A stretch of DNA of 14,289 nt from Bacteroidales bacterium (GCA_007119075.1 SKQJ01000147.1:1-14289); one strand, 5' to 3'. Positions 1 through 8,013 are shown, counted from the stretch's first letter. The notes: generated from the letters alone by a model not told the origin. Translations and numbers: made by a program.

Positions 1-843
1 ATCGGAAGGAGGCTGGCCGATCCGCTTGCCGAGCTTGTCAAGATTGATCCGAAGTCGATCGGCGTAGGTCAATACCAGCATGATGTGGATCAGGGCAGTC
101 TCAGGGAGAGCCTCGACCAGGTAGTGGAAAGCTGCGTCAACCAGGTGGGCGTTAATCTCAATACCGCCAGCAAACACTTGCTAACCTATGTTTCCGGGCT
201 CGGTCCCGCACTTGCTCAGAATATTGTCGATTACCGGTCAGAGAAAGGTCCGTTCGGTTCCCGGAAGGAACTCAAAAAAGTCGCCCGCCTGGGCGAAAAG
301 GCCTTCGAGCAAAGCGCCGGCTTTCTTCGTATTCCCGCTGCAGCCAATCCCCTTGACAATACAGCTGTGCATCCGGAGTCGTATGATATAGTCAGCCGGA
401 TGGCTGCCGATCTGGGCGCGGGTACCGATGACCTGATCGGCTCCCCGGAATTAAGGAAAAAAATTGACCCCGAAAAATACGTGACCGACCGGACCGGTCT
501 TCCAACGCTGATTGATATTATGCGGGAGCTCGAACGTCCCGGAAGGGATCCGCGAAGCAAAATAGAGGTATTTGAGTTTTCGCCCGATGTATTCACCATT
601 GATGATCTGAAAACCGGCATGGTCCTCCCCGGTATAGTTACGAATATTACAAAATTCGGGGCATTTGTAGATGTGGGGGTAAAGCAGGACGGGCTGGTCC
701 ATATTTCACAGCTGGCCGACCGGTTTGTCAGCAATCCCTCCGATGTTGTCAGCCTCAATCAGACCGTAAGGGTGAGGGTTATGGATGTCGATGTGGCCCG
801 CAAAAGAATTCAGCTCAGCATTAAGGCCGCCATGGAAAAATAA
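1..843 (+). CDS. tex: Tex transcription accessory protein, C-terminal part (5' truncated by window edge)
   Basis: The reading frame is open from base 1, so only the last 280 residues are present; complete Tex proteins are usually 700-800 residues. Visible in order: the conserved Tex segment SIGVGQYQHDV (bases 55-87), which follows the YqgF/RNase H-like domain; a helix-hairpin-helix region (about bases 140-340; VNLNTAS, then VSGLGPALAQNIVDYR and GPFGSRKEL); and a C-terminal S1 RNA-binding domain from about base 607 (GIVTNITKFGAFVDVGVKQDG, DGLVHISQL, ending VDVARKRIQLSIK). Tex is a cytoplasmic nucleic-acid-binding protein linked to transcription and RNA metabolism and related to eukaryotic Spt6; that role is family knowledge. 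It ends at a TAA at 841-843, and an AT-rich hairpin follows within about 30 bases. No frameshift is seen in the visible part. Confidence 0.95.
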   Translation: MGRRLADPLAELVKIDPKSIGVGQYQHDVDQGSLRESLDQVVESCVNQVGVNLNTASKHLLTYVSGLGPALAQNIVDYRSEKGPFGSRKELKKVARLGEKAFEQSAGFLRIPAAANPLDNTAVHPESYDIVSRMAADLGAGTDDLIGSPELRKKIDPEKYVTDRTGLPTLIDIMRELERPGRDPRSKIEVFEFSPDVFTIDDLKTGMVLPGIVTNITKFGAFVDVGVKQDGLVHISQLADRFVSNPSDVVSLNQTVRVRVMDVDVARKRIQLSIKAAMEK

Positions 844-874
844 ATATCTATATTTCTCCTGTAATAAAAGAAGC

Positions 875-907
875 CAAAATTTTGTTTTCAGAAAATACAA
901 AATTTTG
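875..907 (+). terminator. AT-rich hairpin after tex, possible terminator or operator
   Basis: The 10-bp palindrome CAAAATTTTG occurs at 875-884 and again at 898-907. Between them TTTTC (885-889) can pair with GAAAA (891-895), so the whole segment folds into a long stem with a 2-base bulge. The position, 32 bases after the tex stop, suits a terminator, but the stem is almost all A-T and no clean T run follows. A binding site for a regulator is an equal alternative. Confidence 0.4.
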
Positions 908-935
908 ACTTACAGGAGGAACCGCTTCGCATTAA

Positions 936-988
936 CATGAAAATTTTTTCATCCGTCTGTATGTAAAATGGCTGAAAAATTTTTCATG
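936..988. promoter_or_regulatory. Paired AT-rich dyads upstream of the GH2 gene, possible operator
   Basis: Two nearly identical 14-base dyads lie 35 bases apart: TGAAAATTTTTTCA (938-951) and TGAAAAATTTTTCA (973-986). The outer ends CATGAAAA (936-943) and TTTTCATG (981-988) also form an inverted repeat. They lie 100-150 bases before the glycoside hydrolase start and could be regulator binding sites. I did not find a complete TTTG / TAnnTTTG promoter here. The regulatory role is inferred. Confidence 0.3.
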
Positions 989-1088
989 TATATTTACTAC
1001 TCAGTTTGTGTTTGCCGGGGCTTTGCTTTTCAGGCCGCAATAATCCGGCGCAGGGATCCGATGAGCAAAAACTTTAAATTATCTGATT

Positions 1089-2918
1089 ATGAAGCTTCAA
1101 GTCTGGTCAACCGCTGTTTTTTTAATTTTTTGTTTTGTTCCGTCCGGAGCGCAATGGCAACCTGCCGGCGAAAGGATCAGGACTGAATGGGCCGCAGAAG
1201 TCGCCCCCCAGAATGTATGGAATGTCTATCCCCGGCCGCTGCTGGAGAGGGCTGAGTGGAAAAGCCTGAACGGGCTGTGGGACTATGCCCTCAGTCCCCG
1301 CCACTCCCCGGCGCCTGCAGCCTATGACGGAGAAATTCTTGTCCCCTTCCCCGTCGAATCCAGCCTTTCGGGGGTGAAAAAGACTGTGGGGGAGGATCAG
1401 GTCGTCTGGTATGAACGCAGTTTTGCCGTTCCTTCCGGCTGGAGGGGCAGGGATATATTGCTGCACTTCGGGGCGGTCGACTGGCAGGCGGACGTTTGGG
1501 TAAATGACATAAAGGCAGGGACCCATACGGGCGGGTATTCTGCCTTTTATTTCAACATCACCCCCTTTCTCAATTCCCGAGGCGATCAGAAAGTCGTGGT
1601 CAGGGTATGGGACCCGACCGACAAGTCTTTTCAGCCCAGGGGGAAGCAGGTAAGCGAGCCGCGCGGCATCTGGTACACGGCGGTGACTGGGATATGGCAG
1701 ACCGTCTGGATAGAACCCGTTGAGAGGAACCATATTTCCGGGATAAGAACCACTCCTGATATTGACCTGAACAGGGTGAGCATCGGGATTGAAACCAGCG
1801 GAAACAGTTTTGGCGATTATGCCGAAGTGAAGGTGACAGATGAGGGAAAGATCGTTTCCACGGAAAGGTTTGCCGTCAGCGGGAATGCCGATATATACCT
1901 TGACGCTCCGAAGCTCTGGAGCCCGGAATCGCCCTTTATTTATGACCTGGAGGTAACATTGTACAGCGGCGGAAAGGTTGCCGACAGGGTAAAAAGCTAT
2001 TTTGCCATGCGAAAAATTTCCACCGGAAGGGACCGGAACGGCATTGTAAGGATCAGGCTTAACAACGAGGATTATTTCCCCATGGGAACGCTCGACCAGG
2101 GCTGGTGGCCGGATGGATTGTACACCCCACCCTCCGATGAGGCGATGCTTTATGATATCAGGGTCACAAAGGATATGGGGTTCAATATGATCCGCAAGCA
2201 TGTAAAGGTCGAGCCTGCCCGCTGGTATATGCATTGCGACCGCGAGGGCATCCTGGTATGGCAGGATATGCCCAGCGGCGATCAGACTCCGGTCTGGCAG
2301 ATGCGGCAGTATTTTGACGGAACCGAGCTCAGGCGAAGCAACGAGTCGGAAGCCAACTTCCGCAAGGAATGGAAAGCGATAATCGACCTTCTTTATTCAC
2401 ATCCCTCGATAGTTGCCTGGATACCCTTTAACGAGGGATGGGGCCAGTTCAAAACCGAAGAGATCACAGAATGGACCAAAAATTATGATCCGTCAAGACT
2501 TGTACTGCCCGCAAGCGGGGGCAACCATTTCCAGGCGGGCGATATTCTGGGCATCCACAATTATCCCCAGCCGCTGCTTTACCTCTACGATGCCACCCGG
2601 CCCACAGTTCTCAGCGAATTCGGCGGGATCGGACTTGTTCTGGAGGGGCATCTCTGGGAACCTGACCGCAACTGGGGGTATATTCAGTTCAATTCAGGTC
2701 AGGAGGTGACACAAAAATACCTTGAGTATGCCGGAGAGCTCAAAAGACTGATAAGGGCCGGGATTTCCGGGGCCGTATATACCCAGACCACTGATGTGGA
2801 GATCGAGGTAAACGGTTTGATGACCTATGACCGGCGCCGGATTAAAATGGAACCGGAAATGATCAGGCAGGCCAACCTGGAGATCAGGAATGTCCTGGCG
2901 CCGGATCCCGGGCCATAA
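1089..2918 (+). CDS. Glycoside hydrolase family 2 enzyme, exported
   Basis: A 609-residue retaining beta-glycosidase of the GH2 type. It begins with a signal peptide (MKLQVWSTAVFLIFCFVPSGAQ, cleavage near residue 22), so it acts in the periplasm or outside the cell. Domains in order: an N-terminal jelly-roll sugar-binding domain (about 45-205; WYERSFAVP, VDWQADVWVND), an immunoglobulin-like domain (about 210-310) and a TIM barrel (about 315-600). The likely acid/base is Glu449 in NEGWGQ and the likely nucleophile Glu510 in LSEFGG; both are present. At about 600 residues it belongs with the short GH2 proteins, not full-length LacZ. The substrate cannot be read from sequence: beta-galactosidase, beta-glucuronidase and beta-mannosidase activities all occur in this family. 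The ATG at 1089 is favoured because it gives the signal peptide directly. No SusC/SusD pair or sensor gene is adjacent. It looks like a single-gene transcript. Confidence 0.9.
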   Translation: MKLQVWSTAVFLIFCFVPSGAQWQPAGERIRTEWAAEVAPQNVWNVYPRPLLERAEWKSLNGLWDYALSPRHSPAPAAYDGEILVPFPVESSLSGVKKTVGEDQVVWYERSFAVPSGWRGRDILLHFGAVDWQADVWVNDIKAGTHTGGYSAFYFNITPFLNSRGDQKVVVRVWDPTDKSFQPRGKQVSEPRGIWYTAVTGIWQTVWIEPVERNHISGIRTTPDIDLNRVSIGIETSGNSFGDYAEVKVTDEGKIVSTERFAVSGNADIYLDAPKLWSPESPFIYDLEVTLYSGGKVADRVKSYFAMRKISTGRDRNGIVRIRLNNEDYFPMGTLDQGWWPDGLYTPPSDEAMLYDIRVTKDMGFNMIRKHVKVEPARWYMHCDREGILVWQDMPSGDQTPVWQMRQYFDGTELRRSNESEANFRKEWKAIIDLLYSHPSIVAWIPFNEGWGQFKTEEITEWTKNYDPSRLVLPASGGNHFQAGDILGIHNYPQPLLYLYDATRPTVLSEFGGIGLVLEGHLWEPDRNWGYIQFNSGQEVTQKYLEYAGELKRLIRAGISGAVYTQTTDVEIEVNGLMTYDRRRIKMEPEMIRQANLEIRNVLAPDPGP

Positions 2919-2989
2919 GGGTTGCCCTGGCAGGGAGCTTGTCCGCTCAGGTGATTAACAGCTTACGCGCCGGTTCCGGACGGCAGGGA

Positions 2990-3044
2990 CTGCTTTCAGA
3001 CCGCTATAAATATGCACTTCCGGCCCCGGAAGGACTTAAAGCAG
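2990..3044 (+). terminator. Nested stem-loop downstream of the GH2 gene
   Basis: An outer stem pairs CTGCTTT (2990-2996) with AAAGCAG (3038-3044). Inside it CTTCCGG (3017-3023) pairs with CCGGAAG (3026-3032). It lies 71 bases after the GH2 stop and just upstream of the next promoter. It may end GH2 transcription or protect the 3' end, but no T tract follows, so the terminator reading is weak. Confidence 0.3.
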
Positions 3045-3067
3045 ATACTGAATAATTTAATGTATTG

Positions 3068-3099
3068 TTTGATTAATGCGTATCTTATTTATACTTTTG
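3068..3099 (+). promoter_or_regulatory. Bacteroidota-type promoter for the P-loop (DUF4914-like) gene
   Basis: A -33 element TTTG (3068-3071) is followed after 20 bases by the -7 element TACTTTTG (3092-3099), an exact match to TAnnTTTG. This is the primary sigma factor consensus described in Bacteroides and Flavobacterium. Transcription would start around 3105-3108, giving a leader of about 80 bases before the ATG at 3189. Confidence 0.6.
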
Positions 3100-3188
3100 C
3101 ATGGATTTTTCCGGGTGTAACCGATTCCTTTGCTGCTTGAACCTGGATCCTGAAATTGCTGATTTTTAAATCAATTCAAATAACATAC

Positions 3189-5057
3189 ATGTCACTGAAA
3201 AAAATCAAATTGCCGGCCGATACCCGGGCGCTGCTGAAAAAATGCAAGTCATGCACCGGTTTCAACTCCTCGGCCGAACTTGTTGATGCCTCACTTGGCG
3301 GCAACTCTGACAATTCCTTTGAGGTCAAATACCAGGTAGAAGGCAAAGGAGAGATATCCGAAGCCACAGTCCACCGCGTGACTAACGGAATTTCGGTGAA
3401 TTACTCCGAAGTCTATATGCGCAGAAGGGATCCCGACACGATGATAGTTGCTGATGACAAACCCAGCGACAAGCCCAGGTATGCCGACCTGTACGGGCAG
3501 GATTTTGAAAGCCTCAGGAACGATACGCTAACATGGCTGGAAAATCAGGCAATAGGCTACTTCGTATTCCAGATCGGTCCCCCGGAATTTGCCTATTACG
3601 GCATTGCCATCGCCCCGGCCAATGCGGCTTTTTTCTGCCTGGGATTGTCATTGCTGCAGAAGATAGTAGATACCAGAGAATTAAAAGATGAGATCAGCAT
3701 CAAGTCGGTAGTGTATGTTGCCCCGACTTTCCGTCATACCCATTTTGACGGGAAGCAGAAGGTGATACACAACAGGACAGATGAGGTCTATGAGATATTT
3801 TCCTATAACCTTTATCCGGGTCCGAGCGCCAAAAAGGGTATTTACGGCGTTCTGCTTTCGATAGGCGAGGAGGAAGGCTGGTCAGCTCCCCACTGTTCAG
3901 CCGTACAGTCCACCAGTCCCTACGACAATGTCACTACGTTTATGCACGAGGGGGCCAGCGGGGGAGGCAAGAGTGAAATGCTCCAGCTGATTGTAAGGGA
4001 ACCTGAAGGATCGGTGCTTATAGGAGAGAATATTTTTACCGGAGAGAGGCGGTCCACCACTATTCCACAATTCTGCAAGATCAGTCCGGTATGCGATGAC
4101 ATGGGTATAGTGCATCCTTCATACGAGACAGGCGGCATGAGGTTAAGGATAATGGATGCCGAGCACGGGTGGTTCATACGAACAGACAGTATTACGGGAT
4201 ACGGGTTCGAACCCCAGATCGAACGGCTTACCATAAACGCCTCCGAGCCCCTGCTGTTTTTAAACATCAAGACAAATCCCGGAGGAACCGCGCTCATATG
4301 GAACCATATCGAGGACGAGCCCGGGAAACCCTGTCCAAACCCCCGGGTAGTAGTACCCCGGCACCTTTTTCCAGGGGTGGTCAATGAACCCGTTTCAGTC
4401 GACGTCAGGAGCTTCGGGGTCAGGACCCCTCCCTGTTCGGCAGAAAGTCCGAGCTACGGCATAATTGGCATTTTTCATATTCTTCCTCCTGCACTTGCAT
4501 GGCTCTGGCGGCTGGTGTCCCCAAGGGGTCATGCCAACCCCAGCATAGTTGAGGCCGAAAAGATGGGAAGCGAAGGAGTGGGGTCATACTGGCCATTTGC
4601 GACCGGCAAAAAGGTAAGGCATGCGAATCTTATTTTAGAACAGATCATCAATAATACCGTCACCCAATATGTTCTTACTCCCAATCAGCATGTAGGAGCA
4701 TGGAAAGTGGGATTCAAGCCCCAGCTGCTGATGCGTGAATATCTGACCAGGCGGGGCAATGCAAAATTCCGGCCTGACCAGTACCAGCCTGCCCGCTGTC
4801 CCATACTCGGATATGAGCTGAATTATCTTACCATCGAAGGGTCGAAGATCCCTTCCCGGTTCTTTAAGGTATACCGCCAGGAAGCCGTCGGCTTCGAGGG
4901 ATATGATAAAGGAGCAGAAATACTTACCGGGTTCTTCAAGGAGCAGCTTCCCCAGTACCTGACGCCGGACCTGTCTGATCTTGGACGGAAGATAATCGAA
5001 GTCTGCCTTAACGACGGCGACATAAAGGATTACGAATCCCTTATCAGGAAAAAATGA
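3189..5057 (+). CDS. Large P-loop protein resembling DUF4914, HPr kinase/PEP carboxykinase-like motifs
   Basis: A 622-residue protein without signal peptide or membrane segment, so cytoplasmic. Length and overall look match the uncharacterised DUF4914 family; that name is from memory. The clearest motif is a P-loop, GASGGGKSEM (residues 255-264, Lys261). It resembles the GxSGxGKSE loop of HPr kinase/phosphorylase and the GLSGTGKTTL loop of ATP-dependent PEP carboxykinase. LIGEN (277-281) follows at about the spacing of the LIGDD metal site of PEP carboxykinase. Further acidic candidates are Asp303-Asp304 and DAEHGW (323-328). Later Arg412 (GVRTPP) and Arg446 (SPRGHANPS) are possible substrate-anchoring residues. 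A phosphotransferase or carboxykinase-like fold is therefore inferred; the substrate is unknown. An in-frame TTG at 3156 would add 11 residues, but the ATG at 3189 starting MSLKKIKLP is preferred. It has its own promoter and is followed by a hairpin. Confidence 0.75.
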   Translation: MSLKKIKLPADTRALLKKCKSCTGFNSSAELVDASLGGNSDNSFEVKYQVEGKGEISEATVHRVTNGISVNYSEVYMRRRDPDTMIVADDKPSDKPRYADLYGQDFESLRNDTLTWLENQAIGYFVFQIGPPEFAYYGIAIAPANAAFFCLGLSLLQKIVDTRELKDEISIKSVVYVAPTFRHTHFDGKQKVIHNRTDEVYEIFSYNLYPGPSAKKGIYGVLLSIGEEEGWSAPHCSAVQSTSPYDNVTTFMHEGASGGGKSEMLQLIVREPEGSVLIGENIFTGERRSTTIPQFCKISPVCDDMGIVHPSYETGGMRLRIMDAEHGWFIRTDSITGYGFEPQIERLTINASEPLLFLNIKTNPGGTALIWNHIEDEPGKPCPNPRVVVPRHLFPGVVNEPVSVDVRSFGVRTPPCSAESPSYGIIGIFHILPPALAWLWRLVSPRGHANPSIVEAEKMGSEGVGSYWPFATGKKVRHANLILEQIINNTVTQYVLTPNQHVGAWKVGFKPQLLMREYLTRRGNAKFRPDQYQPARCPILGYELNYLTIEGSKIPSRFFKVYRQEAVGFEGYDKGAEILTGFFKEQLPQYLTPDLSDLGRKIIEVCLNDGDIKDYESLIRKK

Positions 5058-5072
5058 TTTTTTAACTTTGAT

Positions 5073-5108
5073 CACGGGATTTCCGGTAATAATTCCGGGA
5101 ATACCGTG
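5073..5108 (+). terminator. Hairpin after the DUF4914-like gene
   Basis: CACGG-ATT-CCGG (from 5073) pairs with CCGG-AAT-CCGTG (to 5108) around the loop taataatt, with one G-A mismatch and one T-G wobble. It starts 16 bases after the stop codon. Only a short TTATA follows, so it may be an imperfect terminator or a leader structure of the next gene. Confidence 0.4.
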
Positions 5109-5174
5109 TTATACTGTCAAATTTATTAAAACCAGGCAGTCCGTTGCCTTATCATTTACCTGATAATTATCCTG

Positions 5175-7313
5175 ATGTCTGAAAAAAAATTACCATATTC
5201 CGCCTTAATATTGATGTTTATGTTTATGTCAATTCTTCCCTCCGGTTGTAAAAACAGCGGGCCCGAACCGCCTGTCGCACTAAAGATACCCGTTGAGCTT
5301 ACCCGTCACGGCCATACCAGGATCGACAATTATTACTGGCTGCGGGAGCGGGATAATCCCGGCGTTCTGGAATACCTTCAGGCCGAAAACGAATATACAC
5401 GGTCGATGCTCAGTCACACCGAAGCCCTTCAGGAAAAGCTCTACGACGAGATAATAGGCCGCATAAAGCAGACCGACGAATCGGTACCTTATTTTGACAA
5501 TGGATATTACTATTATACAAGGTTCGAGGAGGGAGGCGAGTTCCCCATTTACTGTCGTAAAAGGGGCGATGCCGGCGGACAGGAGGAAATAATGCTCGAT
5601 GTCAATGAAATGGCTAAGGGGCATAGTTTCTATCATGTTTCCGGGCTCAATGTGAGTCCCGATAACCGTATACTGGCATTCGGCATTGACTCGGTGGGGA
5701 GGAGGAAGTACTCATTGAGGTTCAAGGATCTTGAAACGGGACAGCTGTTGACCGATATTATAACCGAAACTACCGGCTATGTTGCCTGGGTGAATGATAG
5801 CCGGACCGTTTATTATACGGTCCAGAATGAAGCAACCCTGCGTTCCGAAAAGGTTTTCCGGCACAGTCTCGGCGATGATCCCGAAGATCGGGACCTTGTA
5901 TATTTCGAGGAGGACGATACTTACCGTGTCGGTGTTTTTGCCACCAAGTCACGAGAATACCTGATGATCGTCTCTTCAAGCACACTGTCGACCGAATACC
6001 GTTATGCCGATGCCGGAGATCCTTCTGCCAGTTTCCTGGTTTTTCATCCCAGGGAACGTGACATGAGATACAGTGTGGATCACCACGGCGACAAATTCTA
6101 TGTCTTAACCAACTGGAAAGCCCGTAATTTCCGGCTGATGGAGACGCCGGTCGGCCACACGGAAAAAAAATACTGGAACGAGATCGTTCCCCACAGGGAA
6201 GATGTGCTGCTGGGAGGAATTGAAATATTCAATGATTACCTGGTCCTGTCGGAAAGGAAGAACGGCCTGAGGCAGCTGTATATACATAACTGGGAAACAG
6301 GCACAGGTTCCTGGCTTGAATTCCCGGAAGAGGTCTATACGGCGGGCGTTTCCGTGAACCGGGATTTTGACAGCGAGCTGCTAAGGTTTTCATATAGCTC
6401 GCTTACTACCCCCAATTCGGTTTTCGATCACAATATGAAGACCGGCGAAAGGACTCTTCTCAAGCAGGATGAAGTCCTGGGCGATTTCGATCCTGACAAT
6501 TACCAGGCCAGGAGGCTTTACGCCACTGCCGGCGATGGCACAAAGATCCCCATTTCCCTTGTTTACCGTAAGGGGGTCGAAAAGGACGGAACCAATCCGC
6601 TGCTGCTTTATGGCTATGGTTCTTACGGCAGCAGTACCGATCCCCGTTTCAGTTCTATCCGGCTGAGTCTGCTCGACAGGGGATTTATTTATGCAATTGC
6701 CCATATCCGGGGCGGGCAGGAAATGGGGAGATACTGGTACGAGGAGGGCAAGCTGCTGAACAAGATGAATACCTTCACCGACTTTAACGATTGTGCCCGT
6801 TACCTCATCGAAGAGAAATATACGAGTCAGCAGCACCTGTTCGCCCAGGGCGGGAGCGCCGGGGGTCTGCTTATCGGCGCTGCCATCAATATGAACCCGG
6901 GGCTTTACCGGGGGGTGATCGCCGCGGTGCCCTTTGTCGATGTCGTCACCACCATGCTTGACGACGGCATACCGCTCACCACCGGAGAGTATGACGAATG
7001 GGGCAACCCGAACGAGCCTGAATATTATCATTACATGCTTTCCTATTCACCATATGACCAGGTAAAAACACAGGACTACCCGGCCATGCTTGTTACCACG
7101 GGATTGCATGACTCACAGGTGCAATACTGGGAACCTGCCAAGTGGGTGGCAAAGCTCCGGCAGTACAAGACTGACAGCAATCCCCTGTTGCTTCACACCA
7201 ACCTGGAGGCCGGTCACGGCGGCGCTGCAGGCAGATACCAGCGATACAGGGAGATAGCCCTGGAATATGCCTTTCTTATCGATCTGGCCGGGGTCGAAAA
7301 ATTTGCGGAATAG
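5175..7313 (+). CDS. ptrB: Oligopeptidase B-like S9A serine peptidase, probable lipoprotein
   Basis: A 712-residue prolyl oligopeptidase-family (S9A) enzyme, closest by eye to oligopeptidase B, which cleaves short peptides after basic residues. The N-terminal part has the family signature HGHTRIDNYYWLRERDNPGV, followed by a beta-propeller (about 100-430) and an alpha/beta-hydrolase domain. All three catalytic residues are visible: Ser561 in GGSAGG, Asp646 in GLHDSQV and His681 in EAGHGG. EYDEWGNPNEPEYY and SYSPYDQV are also typical. The N-terminus (residues 1-24) is hydrophobic and ends LPSGC, with Cys25 fitting a lipoprotein signal, although Pro at -3 is not ideal. That implies a membrane-anchored, probably periplasmic enzyme that degrades peptides; classical oligopeptidase B is cytosolic. 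The ATG at 5175 supplies this signal. Both flanks carry hairpins, so it is probably transcribed alone. Prolyl oligopeptidase is the alternative specificity. Confidence 0.88.
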   Translation: MSEKKLPYSALILMFMFMSILPSGCKNSGPEPPVALKIPVELTRHGHTRIDNYYWLRERDNPGVLEYLQAENEYTRSMLSHTEALQEKLYDEIIGRIKQTDESVPYFDNGYYYYTRFEEGGEFPIYCRKRGDAGGQEEIMLDVNEMAKGHSFYHVSGLNVSPDNRILAFGIDSVGRRKYSLRFKDLETGQLLTDIITETTGYVAWVNDSRTVYYTVQNEATLRSEKVFRHSLGDDPEDRDLVYFEEDDTYRVGVFATKSREYLMIVSSSTLSTEYRYADAGDPSASFLVFHPRERDMRYSVDHHGDKFYVLTNWKARNFRLMETPVGHTEKKYWNEIVPHREDVLLGGIEIFNDYLVLSERKNGLRQLYIHNWETGTGSWLEFPEEVYTAGVSVNRDFDSELLRFSYSSLTTPNSVFDHNMKTGERTLLKQDEVLGDFDPDNYQARRLYATAGDGTKIPISLVYRKGVEKDGTNPLLLYGYGSYGSSTDPRFSSIRLSLLDRGFIYAIAHIRGGQEMGRYWYEEGKLLNKMNTFTDFNDCARYLIEEKYTSQQHLFAQGGSAGGLLIGAAINMNPGLYRGVIAAVPFVDVVTTMLDDGIPLTTGEYDEWGNPNEPEYYHYMLSYSPYDQVKTQDYPAMLVTTGLHDSQVQYWEPAKWVAKLRQYKTDSNPLLLHTNLEAGHGGAAGRYQRYREIALEYAFLIDLAGVEKFAE

Positions 7314-7387
7314 CTTTTTCCGGGGCAAACGAACCGGATCTTTGATCAGGAACCGCGACTATACCCGGTATACGTCCATTAATGAAC

Positions 7388-7418
7388 AAAGCCTGTACGA
7401 ATTCGTACAGGCTTTTCC
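7388..7418 (+). terminator. Strong hairpin terminator: 28-bp perfect palindrome
   Basis: Bases 7388-7415 form a perfect 28-bp palindrome (AAAGCCTGTACG, central AATT, then its complement). As RNA it gives a 12-bp stem with a 4-base loop, running into TTTTCCTGTTT. It lies 74 bases after the ptrB-like stop and is the best plus-strand terminator in the window. Because it is a perfect DNA palindrome it could also bind a dimeric protein. Confidence 0.7.
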
Positions 7419-7534
7419 TGTTTCCGGGAAGATTATCGAGGCGGCTTACAGGCTTAAAAACCACAAAGATAGTTAAATACATAGATTGGCATGAGTTTGG
7501 TACTTTGAGTTGCAGAACTTTCAAACATAAAACT

Positions 7535-7541
7535 AAGGAGG
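7535..7541 (+). promoter_or_regulatory. Unusually strong Shine-Dalgarno site for the small secreted protein
   Basis: AAGGAGG lies 9 bases before the ATG at 7551, a near-perfect complement to the 16S rRNA 3' end. Most other starts in this window have AT-rich leaders without such a site, as is usual in Bacteroidota. It fixes the start codon and suggests efficient translation. Confidence 0.7.
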
Positions 7542-7550
7542 AACCAAATT

Positions 7551-7994
7551 ATGAAAAAACTGAGTTTATTGATTATCGCTGGACTTATAAGTCTGACCAC
7601 ATTTGCAAAAGCAGGAATTCCCGATTACGTGATTACTGCCGACGGAATTCAATATTACGAAAAGGTGCGCTACGGGTTCACTGACCTGGTTGGCGTAGAG
7701 AACAGCTCAAGGGAAAGGTATAAAAATGAGGAAGTGCTGGCCTACATGAAAAACGGCCGTGTTTACGAAAAAGTTCCTGTCGTTGTCAACAACAGGAAAA
7801 CAGGCCGTTATACCTTCATGGAACTTGTGGCTTACAGGAACGGTCTCAAGGTTTACAAGAACAGGACCGGAAATCTGGACCAGAGTTATGAGTACTTTGT
7901 TTACAGGAGTAATGAATTCGTAGTGCAGTTTGACAAGCGCAATGCCCCATCGCTGAACACTTTCTTTTTCAGGCCGTTAATAGCCAGTAAATAA
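7551..7994 (+). CDS. Small secreted protein of unknown function
   Basis: A 147-residue protein with a clear signal peptide (MKKLSLLIIAGLISLTTFAKA, cleavage near residue 21). The mature part of about 126 residues has no cysteine and no lipobox, and is rich in Tyr, Arg, Lys and Asn. It contains two similar-looking beta-type stretches, VLAYMKNGRVYEKVPVVV and LVAYRNGLKVYKNRTGN, both with an AY-x(1-2)-NG-x-(K/R)VY pattern, which may be an internal duplication. I do not recognise the family. The start is set by the strong Shine-Dalgarno site. It has its own upstream and downstream terminators, so it is a single gene, and both hairpins and ribosome site suggest a well-expressed envelope or extracellular protein. 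Confidence 0.82.
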   Translation: MKKLSLLIIAGLISLTTFAKAGIPDYVITADGIQYYEKVRYGFTDLVGVENSSRERYKNEEVLAYMKNGRVYEKVPVVVNNRKTGRYTFMELVAYRNGLKVYKNRTGNLDQSYEYFVYRSNEFVVQFDKRNAPSLNTFFFRPLIASK

Positions 7995-8013
7995 GTATCT
8001 TTTGCCCGGGGCA

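Noticed and set aside
914..966. AGGAGGAACC followed by a 9-codon frame (ATG at 937, MKIFSSVCM), resembling the leader before the secreted-protein gene at 7551.
   Set aside because: The spacing of 16 bases from the site to the ATG is too long, the frame is tiny, and it lies inside one of the AT-rich dyads. It could be a remnant of a leader, but nothing supports a gene.
968..1186. Open frame of 72 codons overlapping the start of the GH2 gene.
   Set aside because: It overlaps a well-supported gene, lacks a recognisable domain and reads through the regulatory dyads.
5063..5070. TAACTTTG, an exact TAnnTTTG match just after the DUF4914-like gene, as a promoter for the ptrB-like gene.
   Set aside because: No TTTG element lies about 20 bases upstream, and the following hairpin would sit at the transcript start.
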